A DNA stretch of 64,000 nt, taken from positions 7,031,001 through 7,095,000 of the forward strand of contig NC_083516.1 of NCBI RefSeq assembly GCF_032362555.1, given 5' to 3'. The stretch is from Amyelois transitella (Eukaryota; Arthropoda; Insecta; Lepidoptera; Pyralidae). Position numbers and translations under genes: made by a program. The notes under the pieces were generated by a model. That model saw only the letters and a program-made list of their open reading frames with translations. It made no database searches and was not told the origin of the DNA. Of this stretch, positions 12,101 to 27,100 are shown piece after piece. Each line of letters opens with the position of its first letter. Positions within the stretch are counted from its first letter, which is position 1.

Positions 12101-15100
12101 CTATATACTAGATTAGTAGTAGTATCAGAACATCTTGGCGATGAGTTGAAGCGATTGTACAGGTTAAATCGAATTTTAAATTTGAGGCACAGTATACTGA
12201 CCATAATATAAGGCACGGCTTCTAGAAACTTCTTGACTACGGGCTGGTTGGAGACCTCGCTGAGCAGCCTCGCGCCGTGGCCCTCCCACACGACGCGCTG
12301 CAGACGCGACATGTCGCAGTCGTGGCACCATATTCGTATGTTGTGGCGTTTTATCACCAAACCTATAACAATTTAAATTTTTTTAGCCTTGATATTGAAA
12401 AATGTTGATGAAGTTTGGCAACTGTATGATGATGAGGCTAAGGGTCGCCTGGCTGTGCGTAGGGGCGTGTTGGACCCAACATTAATGTATGGGAGTGAAA
12501 GTTGGGTGTGGCAAAAGAAGCACGAAAGCAGAATAAATACGGTGGAAATGAGAGCCTTAAGGAGTATGATCGGTGTCAAATTGAGTGACCGGATGAGGAA
12601 CAGCGTAATAAGTGAATGTTGTGAAAGAAGATGTAGTAACAGGAATAGAAAAGAGTATGTAAAGATAGTTAGGTCATGTGGAGAGGATGAATGAGGACGA
12701 TGAGTGTGTGGAGGGAAAGGTCGGGGTGGGAAGGCGACTAGACGAACGTATCATGATCAAATTAAGGACATCCTGGCAAAAGGTCAGGTCAAGAGTACCC
12801 GAAGCCGCTGAGCTTGTATGAAGAGAGTTAAGAATGTGGATGAAGCGAAGGAAGTATGCAGAGATCGTGGCAAGTGGAAAGATGTAGTGTCTGCCTACCC
12901 TTCCGGGAAAAAGGCGTGATTTTATGTATGTATTTATGATGATGATGAAGGCATTTGTTTGAAAAGGAAATAAGAAAATCATGATAGAGGTGAAGCTTAG
13001 TACAAAAGCTAGTTCAAAGTATATATAACAATTCATCCGTTTCATGTTTCGGATTAAAGTTCACATTAAGAGTGATACTACTTAACCTCTTAAGCTTTGA
13101 AACTTTGTTTACTCCGTGACTGGTAATAATTATTGACATTAAAGTAATTCACACATTGTAAAAAAAAAACTTTCATAAATAGACTCGTGTAGAATTACGC
13201 AGAAATGCAATCAGTGGAAAAGTTCAAGGCGGCCATTTATAAAGGGAAAAAGAATGGCATTCAAAGGTTGAATTATTTACGTGGTTGAGGTAACTGTGAT
13301 TTCTTCACCCTATTTAACATTTCCTAACTGTTCTTGTTATCGTGAATCGGTGGAATCTATTTGGTTCTCCTTCAACTTGATAAAAGTTTTGATAAGTTTT
13401 CGAAATAAGGGAAAGTGTGGTCTTTGCAGCTATTCTACACGCACATAACACATTCTTTTGCTTTAAAGCAGTAGTTTCTATCATATTTTATAATCGTCAA
13501 TAGAAGTATAACAAAGAGTTGTTTTTAATTTAATAATTAAAATTAAATAAAAAATAAATAAAATTATAATTTAAATTTTATTATATTCAAGGAATTTAAT
13601 ACAGTTACTATTATGATAGGATGGATAGGATTGGATCATGTTAAAATTTAAGTTCTTATTATCTGATATCAATGGAATTCGAAATGACATTTTTTTTTGG
13701 GCTAGAAAATATACGTTTTGGGTCTAAGTCCGGCATTGTGCACGTTTACTTTTCTAAGAACATGTTAAAATTTAAGTTCTTATTATCAGATATCAATGGA
13801 ATTCGAAATTACATTTTTTTTTTGGGCTAGAAAATATACCTTTTGGGTTTAAGTCCGGCATTGTGCACGTTTACTTTTCTAAGAACTGGTATTATTGTTT
13901 GTAGTGAACAAAAAAGAATTTCGTAATAAACAAAATAATGTCGCAAGAGTTAGAAATACAATTGGAAAGATCTAGTAAATTATTCGAACAATTGACATCA
14001 CAGGTGTGTGTATGTATGTGTGTTAAGTCTAATGGCTGGATCGGCTCGGTGCGTGCCGACGGACGTATTCGACACATTGATTTCTAACAATCGAATGGGG
14101 TTGAATGTGTCACCCATAATTGAATGGTGACTGTCCCCATTTCAAGAATCGTCAATATTAAGCTCTAGATAATAAATTTGTATAGGTTTATAGAGAAAGA
14201 AGACACTATTAGCAGTTATAATTTACTTATAGGTTGCATTATATTTTGTATACATTTGAGGCCATATATCATTTTAGTTATTAGGCTGACGTCACTCACT
14301 CGGTTTTAAAAAATTGATTTCAAAACGTAATACTTATTTTATAACAGCTATTGCTCTTATACGCGTTACTCACGCAGGTCAAACCCGTAAAATTTGGTCT
14401 AAACGCCTGAATTCACGTTTGACTCCACAAATTAAGCCGTTAAATATTTATAGTATATGCTTGCTAAAGCACTGGTAATATTTGCCCAAGCACATCAGTT
14501 CCTGGGCTAAAAACCTAAACCTAAAGGCTTCGAACCACACAAAAAGAAGCAGTGACGCACCTTCCTATAAATTTATGTAGAACGAATGATTGTGTGAATT
14601 TCTTACTCATCTTTGCGTGCCTATATACTTCAGGGCAACGGGGGAACGCTTTCACACATTTCACTCCTTTTTGTATGAATAAGAACTGTAAAACCGTCGG
14701 TTACCATCTTAAGTTACTTCTTAGAAATAATTCTTGAAAGGTCTATAATTGAAAAGTATAATATGTAAAGATTTTGAACTACTGTAGTTGCATTACATAA
14801 ATGTTTCATTTTTGTAATGTAACTGCGTAGTTATAATAAATAAAGTTATCGCATTCAACACGTAATAAACAAACGCTTTCGTCTTTTATGCACGAAGGAA
14901 AAAATATAACATGCAACCACATTAAATTCATTTATGTGCATGTACCAATTATACTTTTCTGAATTCCGCACTCGTCACGTCTTTGCCGCTTACGGAGTAG
15001 ACAGAGCCAACATTCTCGAAAAGGGTTGAATATCACTTTTAACTCGATGAGTTAAGTACGAGTACATCAATTTGGATGTAAATCGATACTCTTATGGTGA

Positions 15101-18100
15101 GATGGAATATTATCATATCAGGCAACTGAATGTGTGATTATGACCAAGCTTGATTAGGTTCGCGCTGTTAACAGAATAACGCAGATCAGACGAAAGTAGT
15201 TCGGTATACTGCCTTACCCACTCGGATCGTGGTCACCAGGATAAACGCTACAATAAGGATTTGTGATGATCAATAAGTTTGTTATTTGGTACGACTTCGT
15301 CTTGTGGGAGCAGCCTGCAGGCTTCTATTTGGGGAACATATGTCTGGCCATGTTGCCTCCGCCGGGCCTAAGAAAGGGAAACCGAAAATGGCTAAACGTC
15401 GCGAAAGATGATTTGTGAGCTATTTGAATCTAAAGACGCCAAAAAACGGACAAAGTGGTTAGAGAAATAGAGAAAATTTGAAGGCGGACCCTGGGCCATG
15501 AAGCTCTACAATGAAGAACCAGGAATACGCAAAGATAATAGATAAAGAGAAAAAAATAGGTATGTAACTCCATTTTCCTGTATATACATATATTCTTGTC
15601 CTATTTCCTTATAAAAGTCCAATTAACGTTATTTTAAAGTCGTTTTCAGAAATAACATAATTGAAAAACGCCTACTGAGTCAGCTGACGTGGCAGGGTTT
15701 GACAGGACAATAATGTACGGTCTCTTCGGCCTGGTGTCAAGGGCAGCCTACATTATTCAGGCACCTGAACAGACAGACAGCTTTTAATGTTTAATGACGA
15801 ATCGATCGTACGCCAGCCAGCTCCACATGTCTTTATGTAGGACAACAATTCAACTTCAATTTTGTTTTTTGTGACTCATTAGAGGAGAAAATGTGTTCAT
15901 ATTGTAGAGTAAGTTATTTTAACGGCATTAAACAATAAAAACATAAAATTTTATTACTTCTTTCTCCTTTTACGTCAATGAAAAATACATACAAACTTTG
16001 TCAAAGTTTTGATTCGATGATATTTTTATAAATGTTATTTATTGTCTAACTCTTTTGCCATAAATTGAATTTTCAGCATGCACTGCAGGTGGAAAATGTA
16101 ACATTATATCATAGTTCAAATGTAACTTTTTCGTGGCTGTATGCTGCAGCCCACATTTGAATATTTTTATTTATGTGTCTGCATTGACTAGATAGAAATA
16201 ATAATTTTTGAATGCACGAATATCTGCAACATATTGTCCTTATTAATGTCAAAGACGTGATTATATGTATGTTTGAAAACACACAGTATACGACAGATAA
16301 TCGGAGGAAATTCTGGAAATCCTCTTTTACTGCACCTCTTGACCCACAAAGAATTTCCATGTTAATAATTGCGAATGTACTACTAAACAACAGACCATCT
16401 AGGCCGTACAAATATGTGGATATGTGCAAAAATAAAAATGGGTAAAGAGCAGATATAAAAAGATATTGAACACTATACCAGGTAAGAACGCGATTTTTAT
16501 GTTTAAATCGATCGTACAAATGTTCTTCTTTATCTTCTTCTTTAGTAAATGGCTTTTTAGTAAATTTCACTAAACTTATGTTGCTCAGTAAGCAATGGCA
16601 ATCAAAAAATGGTGTCTCTGAACGTTGAGAACGTCATATCGTAGGATATGTACGACTTTTGTAAGAAGACAGTGTGGCAATAAATATTTGAAGCAACAAG
16701 TTTGCGTGTGCCAACCTTCAGAACAAGTTCCGAGATTAACATAATCGAAACTTTTCCGAACACTTACAAACACGACTCGTACGTTACGATAAACATCTGT
16801 ATAGAATTTTTATAAGTGCCTTTGCTGATTGTATCGGTATTATGTAACTTTGCTTTACCTACAAACACCGAAATAAGTTACAACGTTTATAATATGTGAT
16901 GTCTAACAAAAGGATCCAATTTATTTTTTATTTCTACAGTTTAGTGTTTTTTGTTCCCTGAGTGTTAATAAAATCAGCAAATGTTAGTAACATTATTGAA
17001 ATACTTAATTGTAATTAAACTGGAAACCTCCTTGAATAAATAATTAATGTTTTGTATGAATAATGGACTTTCAGAGATTAGAATGACTTATTTCGAGGGT
17101 TACATAAAACGTAGGGTGGGCGTCAACTTTCAGAATAGTGCTTCCATAAAAATAAATATTCATGACCACGCAGAGGCCGCGCCTTAGGAAGCCAAGCCTT
17201 TATCTGCACGCTAATAAAATTAAAACTGAGGCGAAAGGAGTACTCGCTTCGATGAACGCACGTCATGTTAGATTTGTATTAGACAAATTCTCACACCATT
17301 TTGGTGACAGAAAGACGAATTGACCAAACTGGTGGTGAATTTATACTATGGCATAGGTAGGCGTAAATATAGTCGCGTCTATATCCCTTGCGGGGTAGAC
17401 AGAGCCCACAGTTTTGAAAAAACTGAAATGCTAGGTTTAGCTGTATGGCCTTATAATGGAAATGAGATTCAAATCGTGACAGGGTTTCTAGCTCATCGCC
17501 TACAAAAGTGAAAAAACTTGGGATAAGTTTATAAGCCTATCCCTTAGTCGTTTTTAACAACATCCGCGGAAAAGATATGGAGTGGTTGTTTTCTAAAGTG
17601 CCAGAAACCACACTTTTATTAAAAGTTATTATTATATTCTGTAAGTTATGAATGGAAGTTACAGGGATTAAGGTAATCATCCTCTAGGCACTTGTTCTGC
17701 CTCGTCTTTGAAAAGCAGTCCGACGTATGTCTATTGCCACGATTATCTGATAAGATTTCAATCCTACCGTGTTCATATACCTACTATAACTACTCTTATC
17801 TGAGTTGCATTGTATAATTGCTAACCGATGCACCTACGGTAGGTGAAAACATCGGTAGGAAACCTGCAAATTTACATGTTTTCAAATGGAATTTTGGATG
17901 TGTAACTATGATTTATCATTAAGGCAACACAATGTGTAACCATAATTAAACATCATAGATAAGTTTTCCTTGGAAGATTGTAGACGTGAGCTGTGAGTCG
18001 ATTAGAATAGAATAGATTAGATTTATTTTCAAAATTGGATACAAGGTATCACTTTTTGACGTAAATGTGACGTCAATAAGTGATATCCAATCCTTGTATC

Positions 18101-21100
18101 CAATTTTGTTAATTTTTGTTAAAACCTGTCTTAAACACTCCAGCTGCTCACAGGCGGTATGAGTTCCACTACACAGAAGGTAGGACGCAACTGGGACTAA
18201 CGGCAGGAGTTTTTATACCTTCAGGTCCGAGTTAATAAAATTGGTTAAAATTCAATATAACAAGATTTCAAAAATATTAAAACAGTTATTTTAATCATTT
18301 AATTCCTACGTCATTATTCATCAGCAGTGCCTCTACCAGTACTTAAATTTTAGCTGTTAATGTGAAGTAGTTTTAGAGGTACCTATTCGGACATTTCCGA
18401 TTAGATTAATCTCAAGAAGGGTCATTTATTACATTTTTTTACAAATGAGCTTTCATTCTAAAGAATATCTTTATGATCTTTTAAATTTTTTGTGCCTGTT
18501 TATGTCTACTAACACGCTGGGAAATATAACTTTACGATTACGACTATGAAATGGGGTCGTTAGGTCGTATACCAGCCATATGGTTATAACTATTCGAACT
18601 CCGAAACTGTATGAACTATTTAAAAAAAAATTAATTTAAAGGTTTCATGCCAAAAAAACAACTTTGAGAAATGTTGTTCTTGAATTTTGTTCAAAAAAAG
18701 AAGAAGACGAGGAAAACCCACAAACCTTACGGTTTCCTTATTATCTGATCATGTCTAAAGAGGTGAGCAGCGTGAGTTTTTGTTTTTTATCTTTTATTGT
18801 TTTGCATCTTTGTGTTTTTTACCAATGAAACTGTTTTCACGACTAACCTGGTGGGTTCCTCGTTTCCCTGGCCATGTCCGGCGAGCTGGGCAGCGCGAGC
18901 AGCGAGCGGGCCGGGCCGCGGTAGTGTGCGGGCGCTCTGCCGGCCGCGTCGCGCGCGCCCCGCGCCGCCCCCGCGCCCTCCAGCAGCGCCGCCGCGGCCG
19001 CCTCGTCGCGGCACACCGCGGCGTAGTGTAGGGGTGTCCGGCCTTCCTGTATGATGGTCATAGCTTCTCATATAATCCAACATACATACATATAGTCATG
19101 TCTATATCCCTTACGGGGTAGACAGAGCCTTTAGTCCCGAAAAGACTGAATGGCCACGTTTAGCTGCTCGGCTTTATGATGGAATTGAGATCCAAATAGT
19201 GACAGGTTGCTAGCCCATCGCCTAAAAAAGAATCCCAAGTTTGTAAGCCTATTCCTTAGTCGCCTTTTACGACATCCATGGGAAAGAGATGGAGTGGTCC
19301 TATTCTTTTTTGTATTGGTGCCGGAAACCACACGGCACCTCATATAAACATTGACAACAAATGGGTAAGGTTCTTCTGCAATAGTAACAGTTGTCAGACA
19401 CCAGTCTGGGTGGCGCAAAGCTAGTAAAAGCTTCAGCAGAGTAGCTGTATTGCGGCAAATGTCGGCGGCAAAATAAAAAATCTATAACTTTTCCCGTCTC
19501 ACCTCTTTCCCTGAGAGGTAGGCAGAGACACCTTTCCACTTGCCACAATCCCTACATACTTCTTTCGCTTTATCCACATCCATAACGCTCTTCATGTAAG
19601 GAGCTTTTACGCCAGAATATTCAATATTTCTTATCATAGAACTCACGGAATCCTTCTGATGCACCAGCATTGGGTTCTGCTTGACCAGCCACTCTGCTAT
19701 GTCCATGTAGTCGTAGAATATGGCCTTGTGCAGCAGCCCCACTCCGGCCTCATCCCGGCACATGATGTACTTGCGACGGTTGTACTCAGAGTCTAGGAGT
19801 TCCTGGAATTGTATACTTTTTGGACATAGAGAAGATGAACTGGTTTGTAAAGGAGTTAGGGATATATGAGAAGAACGTAGGGTAACCCTATCCGTTAATC
19901 ATCATTTAAAGTAACAGTACAGGGTCATTTTGGGTTTTGTTTTAATAAGTTACTACTATTTAATTTTAGTTCAAAAATCTTGAGTACCTCCTAATGAAGG
20001 ATTGAAATTTTTTAAAAACGCGACATTAATTTTTTATACCAATTAATTGAAAAATCTGTTTTTTTTTTCATTTCACGTACATTATAAGTAAGCGTATTGT
20101 TGTAATAATCATATTAAAATTGAGATCTTTTAAACAAATGCTCTAATTAATATCGATCGTAGCACCTCTGTAGCACTTTCGTAGAGGTTGCGCAGCAACT
20201 CGTAGCTCTCGCTACGAGTTCATTCTATATATTAATTTGACAATGTTCACATTTAAAGTGGAAGTGAAGGGGAGTAAGGGGGAGAACGGAATTAACATCT
20301 TTCCGGCCCCAACAGTCAACCTCACCTGCTCGCGCGGACAAAATACTTTTCATCCGCGGCGGTTTTTCTCGGAAGACCGCGGTGCTCCCTGCTAGACAAC
20401 CGACGAGGCAATGGCGACCGAGCAGTGGCGGTATAACCACACACCCAACCAATGGTTGGAAGAGGCTGCAGGAGCCTGCGGGATTAAATAACCCCAAAAG
20501 ACTGGTGCAGAAGGCAAGGGGAAACCACTGCAACTATTTTCCCGAGAAAATTGTCATGGAAGTAAATACACAAGAGGTGCTTTTGCCATGCAACCCGCTT
20601 AGCAACCGGCGCCGTGCTGCGTCCGGGGCGCGCGGTGAGAAATGGACTACCGGCCTTGCAGAAGTAGGAAACCAGGCTTCTCATGGAAAATCTGTTACTG
20701 GAACATCAGTTAAGCTTCGTAAAATCCAAAAGATAGGAACCTGGAACGTTCGAGGCTTGCTACAACCAGGAAAATTGGACACTGTGAGACGAGAGGTGAC
20801 CCGGTGTGGCTTGAGCATTTGCGGATTGAGCGAAACTCACTGGAAGAACAACGGTCACTTCGTTACTGGTACCCCCACACCGTCTACTGCTCTGGAAATG
20901 AAAGTGAGAGCCAAAATGGAGTTGCTTTGCTTATTCCAAAACATCTAAATAATTGCGTACTTGGTTACGAACCGGTAAGCGATCGCATAGTCTCTATGAA
21001 ACTCAAAGCTCTTCCTGTCAACTTGAACATCGTGCAAATATATGCCCCTACTAGCCGATCTACAGAGCAAGATATTGAGAGGTTCTATACTCAGTTGCAG

Positions 21101-24100
21101 ATTACCATTGAAAAAATACCCAACAGAGAGCTACTTATTATTTTGGGTGATTTTAATGCAAAAATTGGTACTAACGCCCGACAACACAGTGACTCAGTAG
21201 GGAATTTTGGACTTGGTATGAGAAATGAGAGAGGTGAGAGATTTATGCAGTTCGCAGATGAAAACAACCTGGTAGTGGCCAACAGTCTATTCCAGCACCA
21301 TCCTCGTAGATTGTATACTTGGACATCGCCTACTGGACATCGCAATCAGATAGACTACATCCTTATCCAATCGCGTTGGCGCACATCCGTCCTCAATGCG
21401 CACACAATGCCCGGTGCCTGCTGCGGCTCGGATCATGAAGTTTTGATGATGAAAATGCGATTAAAACTCAAATCTGCCAGAACTCCTTGTAAACAAAAAA
21501 GGATTGAAGTCACAGATAAAGAGAAATTCACTTTCACCATCGAGAATAAGTGGACGGAATGGCTAGAAACAAAACGCGGTACGCCAAACCCAAACGTCAT
21601 GTGGGAAAAGGCCAAACAGCTTATCCAGCAGGCAGCAACAGAGTCTAAAACGCAATCAAAGGCGCACAAGCGGCAACACTGGATGACCGAAGGTACTCTT
21701 GCTCTTGTTGAAGAGAGACGTCGGAAGAAAGCTCAGGGAGCAGACATGGGGACTATTAACAAACTGTCTGCTGAAGTCCAAGCAGCATGTAGACGAGACC
21801 ACAACAACTACCTTCATGCCATCTGTCACGAAATCGAGTCTCATGCTGGAAGACACGAATCGAAAGACATGTACCACAAAATTCGGGTTATCACTAAAAC
21901 CTTACCATCTAAAACCTGGGCTATAGAAAACAGCGATAATCGTGTGGTAACAGAACTGGTTGAAATCTCCGAAACATGGAAAGGCTACTGTCAGTCGTTA
22001 TTCCAGGACCCGCACTGCCGCGATTTCCCGAGTACTGTCCCTAATACTGAGGATCTGGAACCGGACATTCTCCTGTCTGAGGTTAGAGCTGCAATAAAAC
22101 ATCTCAAAAACGGGAAAGCCACTGGAAGAGATGCCATTCCCATAGAAACCATAAAAGCTCTAGGAGAGTATGGTGATGAAATTTTTCACGCCATCTGTAA
22201 TGAAGTATTTCGGACGGGAAATTGGCCCGATGAATGGACTCACACCATATTTACCCCCTTACACAAGAAAGGTTCCACAAAGAAATGTAACAACTACCGC
22301 CTTATTGCTTTGATACCACACGCCAGCAAAATTTTGTTACATATCCTTAACGAGCGTCTGAAAACATACCTATCTAAGGAGATAGCTCCAGAACAAGCCG
22401 GCTTTGTGAAAGGGAAGGGCACTCGGGAACAGATTTTGATTGTTCGCCAGATCATCGAAAAAGCGCGAGAATTCAACAAATCGGTGTATATTTGCTTTGT
22501 GGACTTCTCAAAAGCATTTGACTCGGTGAAATGGCCTGTGTTATGGGACACACTATTGCAAATGGGCACGCCTTTACATCTAGTCCACCTTTTAAGACGG
22601 CTATACGAGGATGGAACAGCCTCTGTGCGCACAGAAGACGTCTTGTCAGGAAACTTTCGCCCTAGTGCCGGAGTACGCCAGGGATGCATAATATCACCGC
22701 TCTTGTTCAATGTATACACTGAGTTAATAATGCGCATCACTCTAGAGGATTGGACAGACGGTGTGAAAATTGGTGGATACAAAATTGCCAATCTACGTTA
22801 TGCTGATGACACCACTCTCTTTGCAACTAGTACCCAACACATGGAAGATCTACTTCAGAAAATGGAACGTGTTGGCCTCGAGTTCGGTCTGAAAATAAAT
22901 CGCAGCAAGACGAAGATGATGGTTGTGGATCGCGCTAACAGTAATTCGCCAGAAGTAACTAGAATCGCGAACTGTGACGTGGTCCAATCGTACACTTACC
23001 TTGGCGCTCTGATTTCGAATAACGGTGGATGTATCGACGAGATAAAGCGACGAATGGCAATCACAAGATCGGCAATGGACAGAATGAGAAAAGTATGGAG
23101 GAATCGTAGCATCACTAAGACCACAAAGACCAGACTGGTGCGCACGCTTATTTTCCCCATATTTTTGTACGCTGCTGAAACGTGGACATTGCGAGAAGTG
23201 GAAAGAAAAAAGATAGACGCCCTAGAGATGTGGTGCTGGAGGAGAATGCTTGGTGTGTCTTGGACAGAGTTCCGCACTAACGTCTCGATACTCCAAGAGC
23301 TCGGTATTAAGCAGCGACTATTTCCCTTAGTACAATCTCGCATTTTGTCATTCTTTGGACACGTTACAAGGAGAGGCAACGGATCCATAGAACGGCTTGT
23401 TGTCCAGGGTAAAGTGGAAGGCTCTCGACCGCGCGGAAGGTCACCCATGCGATGGACCGACCAAATAAAGTCTGTGATTGGCGGTTCACTTAACGAGTGC
23501 AGCAGGATGACTTCCAGCAGGGAGAAATGGCGGGACATCGTAAGGCGCACATTGGCGCCCGCCTCCAACACTACATGATGACCACGACCACTCTGTCAAG
23601 AGTGACACGACTAAGAAGACATTTAAAGTTAAACTTATTAACTATGTAAAGAAAATTAACTTCTTTTCTTGGATTCCAGAGATAGAGGACAGCAGGAACT
23701 TGGCGACTATGGCATTTTGAAATTTATGCAATCCCTGTTCAGAGATCCTGCATAAATGGAGAGGGAAAGGATAGATGTAAAACTTTTGTTTACTTCTTAG
23801 AATCGGGCTACAATATGAGATACGCTTAAGCAGTCCTCATGCCTAAAGACAAACGATCATTACCAGTTGTACCTGGAGTTCTGAAAGGGATCCTCTCTCG
23901 ACAGCCGCGTGGAGGGCGTCGCACTTGGCGACCAACGTCGGCAGATGATGCGAGAGGGGCAGAGCCTCGGCCTCGCTCAGCAGCCGGCGGCCCTGCCCCG
24001 CAAGCACTGCTCGCTCCAGTCTGGTTGAAATAGTATTGAAAAGTAGTATTTCAATAGGGAACTAATAAAAGTTATAGTACTGATTGAAGTAAAGCATAAG

Positions 24101-27100
24101 GTAAGTTTTTTTACGTAATAAACGAGAGCAATGGAAAATTTTAAATTGTTGATATTAATTTTCTTACAACTTTCTAATATCATCATCATAGATTCTCATT
24201 ACATATGTTTTTTAATTGTCATTACCTGTTCGCGGCCCCGCCTCTAGCCCACTGGCGAAGTTGAGCGGCTGATATGTTACCAAGTACTGAAATATATTTC
24301 AAATTATTAATTTTAAAGTACATTGTTAGTTATTACAACAAATAATTTAACATTTATTCTAGGTGAGATTTTGTGCACAAATAAATATATAAACTAGCAA
24401 ACTACGTTGCTACAACATAGTTTGCTTAGTTAACTGCGTTATGCGCTGTTATCAGTTCTCGTGTTTCAGCATATTAGTTCCTGCACACATTTTTTAATAA
24501 CTTTCATCCCAAATCACAATATTATTTCGCATTGATTAAAATAATAAAGAAATTGTTATTTCTTATTTAAATAGGTCTGGTTTATTAAGTTAAAATTTAA
24601 ATTTTACACTGAGTAACGCAATATTTTGAAGAAAATTGCATGAACAAAATGGTGAGTTACGCGAAAGAAAGACGACTGTGTGACTTTACGCCGCCAGATA
24701 TCGCGGTCTCCGATCACACAACTTGATCTGCTGATTATATACAGAGTGTCTTGTATTTCCGAATCTTATTTGCCTTTAAATAAAAAAAAGGATTTCCGTT
24801 TTTTATATTAAGTATTCGTAGCTATTTATTAATCGTATGGTTTCTACTTCAGAGATCTACCGTTATGAAAAATCATATAGCGTCCTCATTGAAGTTTAAG
24901 AAATCCTCCCCTTGCCCGTGATACCTGGTTATTTCGTGGCTGTGATGTGATGATTATAATGATATTCGGTACTTTATTTTTGTGCGCTTTCATATTTAGA
25001 AATTAAATTGAGGAATACGTTAGTTTTAAGAGGTTAATTTCATTTCACAATCTAGTTTTTCCCATTTAATTATCTGCAGGAAATAAAATATATTTTTTTG
25101 CGTTGGGTTATGAAGGCCAATAAACATACTTTCCCATTCATAATATTAGAAGAATAAATAGTATATATAATAGAAACACTACAAACATTAGAACAACCTG
25201 TTAAATTTGCTTCAATGTCAATTTTAAAGCTCGAGATCCTAGATATCAGGCGTTAGGCGGCCTATTCACTGAAAGTCCAATTTCATGATTTCGTTCTGTA
25301 AATCACTAATCAAGAATCATTTCAACAGTGCTACATCGTACTGTAAAATCATTTATTCTGTTATTTAATCTCTCAATTTCAACAAGCTTGCAACCGCTAC
25401 TTCGCCCATGTTATTCCACGGGACAGTACTTTTGCGGAATCTGGGCTAAACTTAACTAATCTAACTCAGAATGAATGTACATATATGTATTAAGTTCGTA
25501 GAAAATATTGTATTTTGAAAAATAAAGCGACCATAATATAGGTATGTAATTTTTGGTGAAGAGACAGAGACAATATTCCTCTTTTAGGAATTACTAACAG
25601 GAATAACGACTATATAGTAAAAATATTCTGCATTTCTTATGAGCCGCGGACTAGAGCTGATAAAAAGTTACAATTTATGCATATGTAGAATTCACAATTT
25701 ACATAATGTCAACCAATATTTTACGTTTAGTTGCACATAATTATTTCGTTGGAGCATTTCCAATGCACACAGATTGCCAGTAAACTGACCATGAATATTT
25801 GCATATAATAAAAGCTTGACAATGTTTTGTGTTCAGCCATAATTGGTTGCAATAAATTGAGCCAAAAAGTCTCTCTCTCTTTCTTATGTTTGCATGTTCC
25901 CAGTTGCACTCTTCGCCACAATGCTTCGGGGCATGTGGTTCATTTATCCACACTTTTTCTTTGACAGGTTTGTAGCGTCTTCGGTTTAGTGTCGAAAGTA
26001 TGTTTAAGGTTTAATATATTAATATTTTTTTTTGTTTTTTTCATTAAGTATATTTCACTGGTAAACTAAATTGCTGTTTCATTTAAACGACTAGGCATAT
26101 TATGAAGCAGAATCTCATCTTTTTGCTTTGATTAAGATACTAAAATAAAACAATATTTTTACTAGATAATAATTATCGAACACTAAAAATTATTAAATTA
26201 TTATAACATGCGAGAGGTAGTTTTGAATCGGGTTATATTGGTGAAACACATAGTGTAAACTATTAGTATTTTATTAAAGTAAGTACGAGTATATATTACA
26301 TGAATGTAGCAGTTACAAAGTCTATGCTAGGCATTAATTTTTGATTTTCCATGTTTATTCTTATTATTTTAGCTTTGTACTATCACAAAAAGTTCTCCAT
26401 GAAATGTCCGGCTGACTACGAAAAGTCTTTCCATAGCATGCTTTACAATAATTTGGTTATGATGGTGGTTCAGAAATAATATAATTGTTAGTATCCACTT
26501 GAAGTAGGAAACATAAACTGTTACTAAAATCTGATAAACGGGTTAAGTTATTATGTTAATTATACATTTGTAAAAATCCTTAATTTTAGGAAATGTCAAC
26601 GTAATTTTGAAATTGGTAAAAACAAAAAAAAAATTAAGTTTAAACGAAGTTTTGTGTACTTTTGCAACATGGATATTGGAGAAATTCATATCTACATGAA
26701 TTGAATATCATGTAGGTACCTTAAAATTTCAATTTAATGAATAGGAGATATGTTTTATTACTTCAAAGTTAATTTAATTACTTAGATATTTGTAACTTCT
26801 TCATATGAGTGGATTTGACTAAATATTGTCTTTTCATTGCACCATTAAGGCTAAATGACTATTATTATTAGGACTAAGTTTTGGAAAATGGCTAGTGAAT
26901 AGTGATGATTTCATTTGATGATTCATTTTATTTGATATTACAATAACGCCGGCTGCCACTAATCGGATTCCCTATCATACTACGCATTAGTGCCTAAACG
27001 GCTGAAAGCATAAAATATTCAGGTTCTATACAGGCAAGGGAAATTAGGTCTTTAGCTTACAATACATGTGGATAATTGGTTGGGTGAACACCCGCTGGTC

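Larger units (their letters stand above)
12956..18847. other. Large intron of the ankyrin/kinase gene, repeats only
   Basis: No exon could be supported. It contains a direct duplication at 13638-13886, part of dispersed repeat 2 near 15095-15200, repeat 1 at 17355-17616 (reverse) with a fragment near 14975-15030, and an inverted repeat at 18031-18107. The stretch 15290-15500 looks like eroded coding or LINE debris but no frame survives. Confidence 0.5.
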
